Positions 60,139 through 64,000 of a stretch of DNA of 64,000 bases are shown piece after piece. Every line of letters starts with the position of its first letter. The stretch's first letter is position 1. The position numbers and the translations under genes are program-made. The notes below the pieces were generated by a model. The model did no database searches. It was not told the DNA's origin and saw only the letters and a list, made by a program, of their open reading frames with translations. The stretch comes from Streptomyces olivoverticillatus (lineage in GTDB: Bacteria; Actinomycetota; Actinomycetes; Streptomycetales; Streptomycetaceae), in contig NZ_JACHJH010000004.1 of assembly GCF_014203555.1 (NCBI RefSeq), positions 434,001 to 498,000 of the forward strand, in the 5' to 3' direction.

Positions 60139-60813
60139 TCAGCGCGACCGCTTGGCGAGGCGCTCGACGTCGAGCAGGATCACGGCGCGGGCCTCCAGGC
60201 GGAGCCAGCCGCGGCCGGCGAAGTCGGCGAGCGCCTTGTTGACGGTCTCCCGGGAGGCGCCGACGAGCTGGGCGAGCTCCTCCTGAGTGAGGTCGTGCAC
60301 GACGTGGATGCCCTCTTCGGACTGGACGCCGAAGCGGCGCGACAGGTCGAGCAGAGCCTTGGCGACGCGGCCGGGGACGTCGGAGAAGACGAGGTCCGAC
60401 ATCGAGTCGTTGGTGCGGCGCAGCCGTCGGGCGACGGCGCGCAGCAGCGCGGTGGCCACCTCGGGGCGGGCATTGAGCCAGGGCTGGAGGTCGCCGTGGC
60501 CGAGGCCGAGCAGCTTGACCTCGGTGAGCGCGGTGGCGGTGGCGGTGCGCGGTCCGGGGTCGAAGAGGGACAGCTCGCCGATGAGCTCGCCGGGGCCGAG
60601 GACCGCCAGCATGTTCTCGCGGCCGTCGGGGGAGGTGCGGTGGAGCTTCACCTTGCCCTCGGTCACCACGTAGAGGCGGTCGCCCGGGTCGCCTTCGTGG
60701 AACAGGGCGTCGCCCCTTGCGAGGGTGACCTCGCCCATGGAGGCGCGCAGCTCAGCGGCCTGCTCGTCATCGAGCGCCGCGAAAAGCGGGGCGCGCCGCA
60801 GAACGTCGTCCAC
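60139..60813 (-). CDS. crp: cAMP receptor protein Crp
   Basis: A 224-residue CRP/FNR regulator. The cyclic-nucleotide domain contains DRLYVVTEGKVKLHRTSPDGRENMLAVLGPGELIGELSLFDPGPRTATATALTE (phosphate-binding cassette GELSLFDPGPRTATA). The C-terminal winged HTH is LTQEELAQLVGASRETVNKALADFAGRGWLRLE (about 171-203). GTG 60813 has the excellent SD AAGGAGAGAA and gives the length expected for Streptomyces Crp, a global activator of secondary metabolism and germination. A candidate Crp site lies upstream. Confidence 0.95.
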   Translation of the reverse strand: MDDVLRRAPLFAALDDEQAAELRASMGEVTLARGDALFHEGDPGDRLYVVTEGKVKLHRTSPDGRENMLAVLGPGELIGELSLFDPGPRTATATALTEVKLLGLGHGDLQPWLNARPEVATALLRAVARRLRRTNDSMSDLVFSDVPGRVAKALLDLSRRFGVQSEEGIHVVHDLTQEELAQLVGASRETVNKALADFAGRGWLRLEARAVILLDVERLAKRSR

Positions 60814-60875
60814 GAGTTCTCTCCTTGTCGACATGCACAGGGGACCGTGGTCCCCATGATGCCCGTCGGTAAAAC

Positions 60876-60891
60876 TGTGTGATCAAACACA
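60876..60891. promoter_or_regulatory. candidate Crp-binding site
   Basis: TGTGT-GATCAA-ACACA: an inverted repeat of the TGTGA-N6-TCACA class, containing GTG-N8-CAC. It lies 63 bp upstream of the crp GTG in the divergent crp/nth region, so autoregulation is plausible. Confidence 0.55.
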
Positions 60892-60994
60892 AGTGTGGCG
60901 CATCGTCGCCGGAACCCCTACGGCAGGGGTCCGATTGGGCTGTGGTTTTCCTGCGGCCGGGGCGGATGTCAGTGCTGGGCTCTAGTCTGGCCGG

Positions 60995-61954
60995 GTGTCC
61001 AACAGGCCGGTGAGAGCGCAGGGCAAGGGGGCCGGGAGAGTGACTTCGGGTCGTGATTCCGCTGTGGGCGAACGCCCCGCCGCGAAGAAGACAAAAGCCG
61101 CAAGTCCGGACAGACGCTCGGCCGCTCCCAAGGCCGCCGCGAAGGCGGCGGCCGCACCGTCGGCGGGGTCCGCCGCCACGCCGCCGAAGACGGAATCGCG
61201 CACCGCGCTCGTCCGCCGCGCCCGGCGCATCAACCGCGAGCTCGCCGAGGTCTATTCGTACGCACACCCCGAGCTGGACTTCGAGAACCCCTTCCAGCTC
61301 CTGTGTGCCACCGTCCTCTCCGCGCAGACCACCGACCTGCGGGTCAACCAGACCACGCCCGCGCTCTTCGCCGCCTACCCCACTCCGGAGGACATGGCGG
61401 CAGCCGATCCGGAGACGCTGGAGCAGCTGATCCGGCCTACGGGTTTCTTCCGTGCCAAGGCGAAGTCGCTGCTGGGCCTCTCCGCCGCTCTGCGCGACCG
61501 CTTCGGCGGCGAGGTGCCGGGGCGCATAGAGGATCTCGTCTCGCTGCCGGGCGTCGGCCGCAAGACGGCCAACGTCGTCCTGGGCAATGCCTTCGGCGTT
61601 CCGGGGATCACGGTCGACACGCACTTCGGGCGGCTCGTCCGGCGCTGGAAGTGGACCGAGCAGCAGGACGCGGACCGGGTCGAGGCGGAGGTGGGCTCCC
61701 TCTTCCCCAAGAGCGAGTGGACGATGCTCTCGCACCGCGTGATCTTCCACGGCCGCCGTGTCTGTCACTCCCGCAAGCCCGCCTGCGGCGCCTGTCCGAT
61801 CGCCCCGCTGTGCCCTTCGTACGGCGAGGGGGAGACGGATCCGGAGAAGGCGAAGAAGCTGCTCAAGTACGAGATGGGCGGGCAGCCGGGCCAGCGGCTC
61901 AAGCCGCCGCCGGACTATCCGGGCCTGCCCGCCCGCCCACTGGGAGCCGAATGA
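60995..61954 (+). CDS. nth: endonuclease III
   Basis: A 319-residue DNA glycosylase/AP lyase for oxidised pyrimidines. Residues 1-70 are a Lys/Ala/Pro/Arg-rich extension absent from E. coli Nth. The domain has [19 protein letters not shown], the Hh[22 protein letters not shown] with the catalytic Lys of RKTAN, the catalytic Asp of TVDTHFGRL, and the iron-sulfur ligands C-x6-C-x2-C-x5-C in [21 protein letters not shown] start at 60995. The next gene follows closely. Confidence 0.95.
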   Translation: MSNRPVRAQGKGAGRVTSGRDSAVGERPAAKKTKAASPDRRSAAPKAAAKAAAAPSAGSAATPPKTESRTALVRRARRINRELAEVYSYAHPELDFENPFQLLCATVLSAQTTDLRVNQTTPALFAAYPTPEDMAAADPETLEQLIRPTGFFRAKAKSLLGLSAALRDRFGGEVPGRIEDLVSLPGVGRKTANVVLGNAFGVPGITVDTHFGRLVRRWKWTEQQDADRVEAEVGSLFPKSEWTMLSHRVIFHGRRVCHSRKPACGACPIAPLCPSYGEGETDPEKAKKLLKYEMGGQPGQRLKPPPDYPGLPARPLGAE

Positions 61955-62010
61955 CCGCGTCCGCGCGGGGGGACGGCCGTCAGCATGCCGAAGGGAACCG
62001 GGGGAAACCC

Positions 62011-62706
62011 ATGACGAGCACATACGGCCGCGAAGCCGGACGCAGCGCCGAGATCACCGCGGAGGGGCTGCCCGAGTGGCTGGCACCGGTCGAGCGTGCC
62101 GCGCGCACCATCGAGCCGCACCAGCTCAGCCGCTTTCTGCCGCCCAAGGAGGGCGGGCGGCAGTCGGCCGTGCTCATCCTCTTCGGAGAGGGCGAGCGGG
62201 GGCCGGAGCTGCTGCTCCTGGAGCGCGCGGGGACGCTGCGCTCGCACGCCGGCCAGCCTTCCTTCCCCGGCGGCGCGCTCGACCCCGAGGACGGCGATCC
62301 GGAAGGTGACGGTCCGGTGCGGGCCGCACTGCGCGAGGCCGAGGAGGAGACCGGAGTCGACCCCTCCGGGGTCCAGGTCTTCGGTGTGCTGCCCCGGCTC
62401 TACATCCCGGTGAGCCGCTTCGTGGTGACGCCGGTGCTCGGCTGGTGGCGCGAGACCAGCCCGGTCGCCGCCGTGGACCGCGGGGAGACGGCCAGGGTCT
62501 TCACCGTCCCGGTGGCCGAGCTGACCGACCCGGAGAACCGGGCGATGGCCGTCCACCCGAGCGGCCACGAGGGCCCGGCCTTCCGCGTGGGCGAGGCCCT
62601 GGTGTGGGGTTTCACCGCCGGAGTCATCGACCGGATCGTGCACTACGCGGGCTGGGAGCGGCCGTGGGACCGGGAGCGGCTGGTCCCGCTGGACTGGCGT
62701 GCCTGA
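62011..62706 (+). CDS. CoA pyrophosphatase-type Nudix hydrolase
   Basis: A 231-residue Nudix protein of the UPF0035/NudL group: RQSAVLILFGEGERGPELLLLERAGTLRSHAGQPSFPGGALDPEDGD followed by the Nudix helix ALREAEEETGVDP. SHAGQ-FPGG is the CoA-pyrophosphatase signature. I take ATG 62011 (SD GGGGGAAA); ATG 61951, overlapping the nth stop, is an alternative and would add 20 residues. Confidence 0.88.
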   Translation: MTSTYGREAGRSAEITAEGLPEWLAPVERAARTIEPHQLSRFLPPKEGGRQSAVLILFGEGERGPELLLLERAGTLRSHAGQPSFPGGALDPEDGDPEGDGPVRAALREAEEETGVDPSGVQVFGVLPRLYIPVSRFVVTPVLGWWRETSPVAAVDRGETARVFTVPVAELTDPENRAMAVHPSGHEGPAFRVGEALVWGFTAGVIDRIVHYAGWERPWDRERLVPLDWRA

Positions 62707-62719
62707 CGGGCATGAGACG

Positions 62720-62866
62720 GTGGCCTCCGAGCTGACTGATCACGCGGACCTCGTCGGCGCGACCGGCCGTGCCGGACGCGCCGTGCGCCGCCGGTCCGGC
62801 CGCGACGCCGATCAGAAGCCGACGACGACACCGCCGACAACTGCAATGCGAGGCATCTTTCGGTGA
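62720..62866 (+). CDS. possible small ORF coupled to MarP-like gene
   Basis: GTG 62720 to TGA 62864-62866 encodes 48 residues (MASELTDHADLVGATGRAG...TTAMRGIFR). Its stop overlaps the GTG of the protease gene (GTGA), as expected for coupled genes. SD is weak and no domain is recognised, so it may be untranslated leader. Confidence 0.3.
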   Translation: MASELTDHADLVGATGRAGRAVRRRSGRDADQKPTTTPPTTAMRGIFR

Positions 62867-64000
62867 ACGTGCTGGACATCGTGCTGCTGATCGCCGCCGT
62901 GTGGTTCGCGCTCGTCGGCTACCGCCAGGGTTTCGTCGTCGGCGTGCTCTCGGTGATCGGATTCCTCGGCGGCGGTCTCGCCGCGGTCTATGCGCTCCCC
63001 GCGATCTGGGACAGCACCACCGGCGGGTCCCGTCCCGGCACCCTGGCCGCCATCCTGGGCGTCGCCATCGTCATCGTCTGCGCCTCCGTCGGCCAGGCCG
63101 CCACCACCCACCTGGGCAACAAGCTGCGGCGCCACATCACCTGGTCACCGGCGCGCGCCCTGGACGCCACGGGCGGCGCCCTGGTCAACGTCGTCGCGAT
63201 GCTGCTGGTCGCCTGGCTGATCGGCTCCGCCCTCGCCGGCACGTCCCTGCCCACGCTCGGCAAGGAGGTGCGCGGCTCCAAGGTGCTGCTGGGGGTCGCA
63301 CGGGTGGTCCCGCCGCAGGCCAACACCTGGTTCGCCGATTTCAGCACCGTCCTCGCGCAGAACGGCTTCCCACAGGTCTTCGCGCCCTTTTCCACCGAGC
63401 CGATCACCTCGGTGCCCGCCCCCGACCCGCGCCTTGCGGGCAGCCCGGTCGCCCACTCCGCCCAGCGCAGCATCGTCAAGGTGGTCGGCAACGCCCCCAG
63501 CTGCGGCAAGGTCCTCGAGGGCACCGGCTTCGTCTTCGCGCCGCACCGGGTCATGACCAACGCACACGTCGTCGGCGGTGTCGACGAGCCGACCGTGCAG
63601 ATCGGCGGCCAGGGCCGGCTCCACGACGCCCGCGTCGTGCTCTACGACTGGAAGCGCGACATCGCCGTCCTGGACGTGCCGTCCCTGGACGCGCCGGTGC
63701 TGAGCTTCGCCGGGGGAGCGGACAGCGGCAAGAGCGCCATCGTGGCCGGATTCCCCGAGAACGGCTCGTACGACGTACGCGCGGCCCGGATCCGCAGCCG
63801 GGTGGAGGCCAACGGCCCGGACATCTACCACCGTGGCAACGTCCGCCGCGACGTCTACTCGCTCTACGCCACCGTGCGGCAGGGCAACTCCGGAGGCCCG
63901 CTGCTCACGCCCGACGGCGAGGTCTACGGCGTGGTCTTCGCCAAGTCGCTGGACGACGCCGACACCGGCTACGCACTCACGGCCGACGAAGTCCGCCAGG
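62863..64000 (+). CDS. MarP-like membrane serine protease (CvpA plus trypsin domain), 3' end outside window
   Basis: The frame stays open to the window end (379 codons). Four hydrophobic segments in the first 135 residues or so (VLDIVLLIAAVWFALVGY; FVVGVLSVIGFLGGGLAAVYA; TLAAILGVAIVIVCASVG; LVNVVAMLLVAWLIGSALAG) form a CvpA/colicin-V-production domain. A chymotrypsin-fold protease follows: His in VMTNAHVVGG, Asp in DWKRDIAVLDV, Ser in VRQGNSGGPLL. Mycobacterial MarP with this layout is needed for acid resistance and cleaves the peptidoglycan hydrolase RipA. GTG start at 62863; weak SD. Confidence 0.9.
   Translation, partial: MNVLDIVLLIAAVWFALVGYRQGFVVGVLSVIGFLGGGLAAVYALPAIWDSTTGGSRPGTLAAILGVAIVIVCASVGQAATTHLGNKLRRHITWSPARALDATGGALVNVVAMLLVAWLIGSALAGTSLPTLGKEVRGSKVLLGVARVVPPQANTWFADFSTVLAQNGFPQVFAPFSTEPITSVPAPDPRLAGSPVAHSAQRSIVKVVGNAPSCGKVLEGTGFVFAPHRVMTNAHVVGGVDEPTVQIGGQGRLHDARVVLYDWKRDIAVLDVPSLDAPVLSFAGGADSGKSAIVAGFPENGSYDVRAARIRSRVEANGPDIYHRGNVRRDVYSLYATVRQGNSGGPLLTPDGEVYGVVFAKSLDDADTGYALTADEVRQ

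Overview
This is high-GC actinobacterial chromosome, almost certainly Streptomyces. The codon usage is strongly G/C at third positions and GTG/TTG starts are common. There is an A-factor/gamma-butyrolactone (GBL) signalling locus, a SARP regulator, WhiB-like wblA, XRE-DUF5753/DUF397 pairs, and housekeeping blocks in typical Streptomyces order. Species cannot be named from the sequence alone.

Layout. (1) 1-3.1 kb: the 3' end of an acyl-activation operon (adenylating enzyme, free-standing carrier protein, GNAT acyltransferase, C45-type Ntn acyltransferase, unknown protein), closed by a hairpin. (2) 3.2-6.9 kb: core genes (tRNA-Ser(CGA), tadA, its associated protein, upp, a LytR_C protein, a small conserved protein). 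(3) 7.0-20.3 kb: an accessory, biosynthesis-like island. A minus-strand operon holds an ATP-grasp ligase, an MFS exporter and an APC amino-acid permease, and a SARP regulator gene lies just upstream on the same strand. Divergent from the SARP gene is a 2OG-Fe(II) oxygenase gene preceded by 11-bp tandem repeats that look like SARP operators. A GBL cassette follows (AfsA, receptor, NAD-dependent epimerase, second receptor-like TetR). Then come a transposase-like protein that has lost a catalytic acid and a second ATP-grasp enzyme. (4) 20.3-31.7 kb: assorted accessory genes (TetR with a divergent serine hydrolase and a clear operator, secreted M6 protease, SDR-DUF2867, SpoIIE-type phosphatase, DUF2254, DUF899, alpha/beta hydrolase with a divergent MmyB-like regulator).

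(5) 31.7-36.3 kb: core block tRNA-Ser(GGA), SRP RNA, dnaX, ybaB, recR, DUF5063, ended by a strong terminator. (6) 36.4-39.3 kb: a small accessory islet (XRE-DUF5753, DUF397, HTH/zinc-ribbon protein, Uma2). (7) 39.4-47 kb: ask-asd, an ECF sigma factor with a coupled membrane partner, SURF1, an S9 peptidase. (8) 47-50 kb: a secreted SGNH hydrolase, then a scar in which an IS5-type transposase remnant lies between two truncated genes, next to tRNA-Pro(CGG). (9) 50.2-64 kb: core genes (metallophosphoesterase, YqeY, PBP, wblA, two ArsA-like ATPases, DUF4177, RidA, Nudix, MBL hydrolase, crp, nth, CoA-type Nudix, MarP-like protease running off the end).

Best candidate for an undescribed system: the GBL/SARP-controlled island at 7-20 kb. 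An HxD-type 2OG oxygenase, two ATP-grasp ligases, an amino-acid permease and an exporter together suggest a small modified amino acid or dipeptide product with no NRPS/PKS. This is inference from gene content. The acyl-ACP/GNAT/C45 operon at the left edge is a second candidate, but it is cut by the window.
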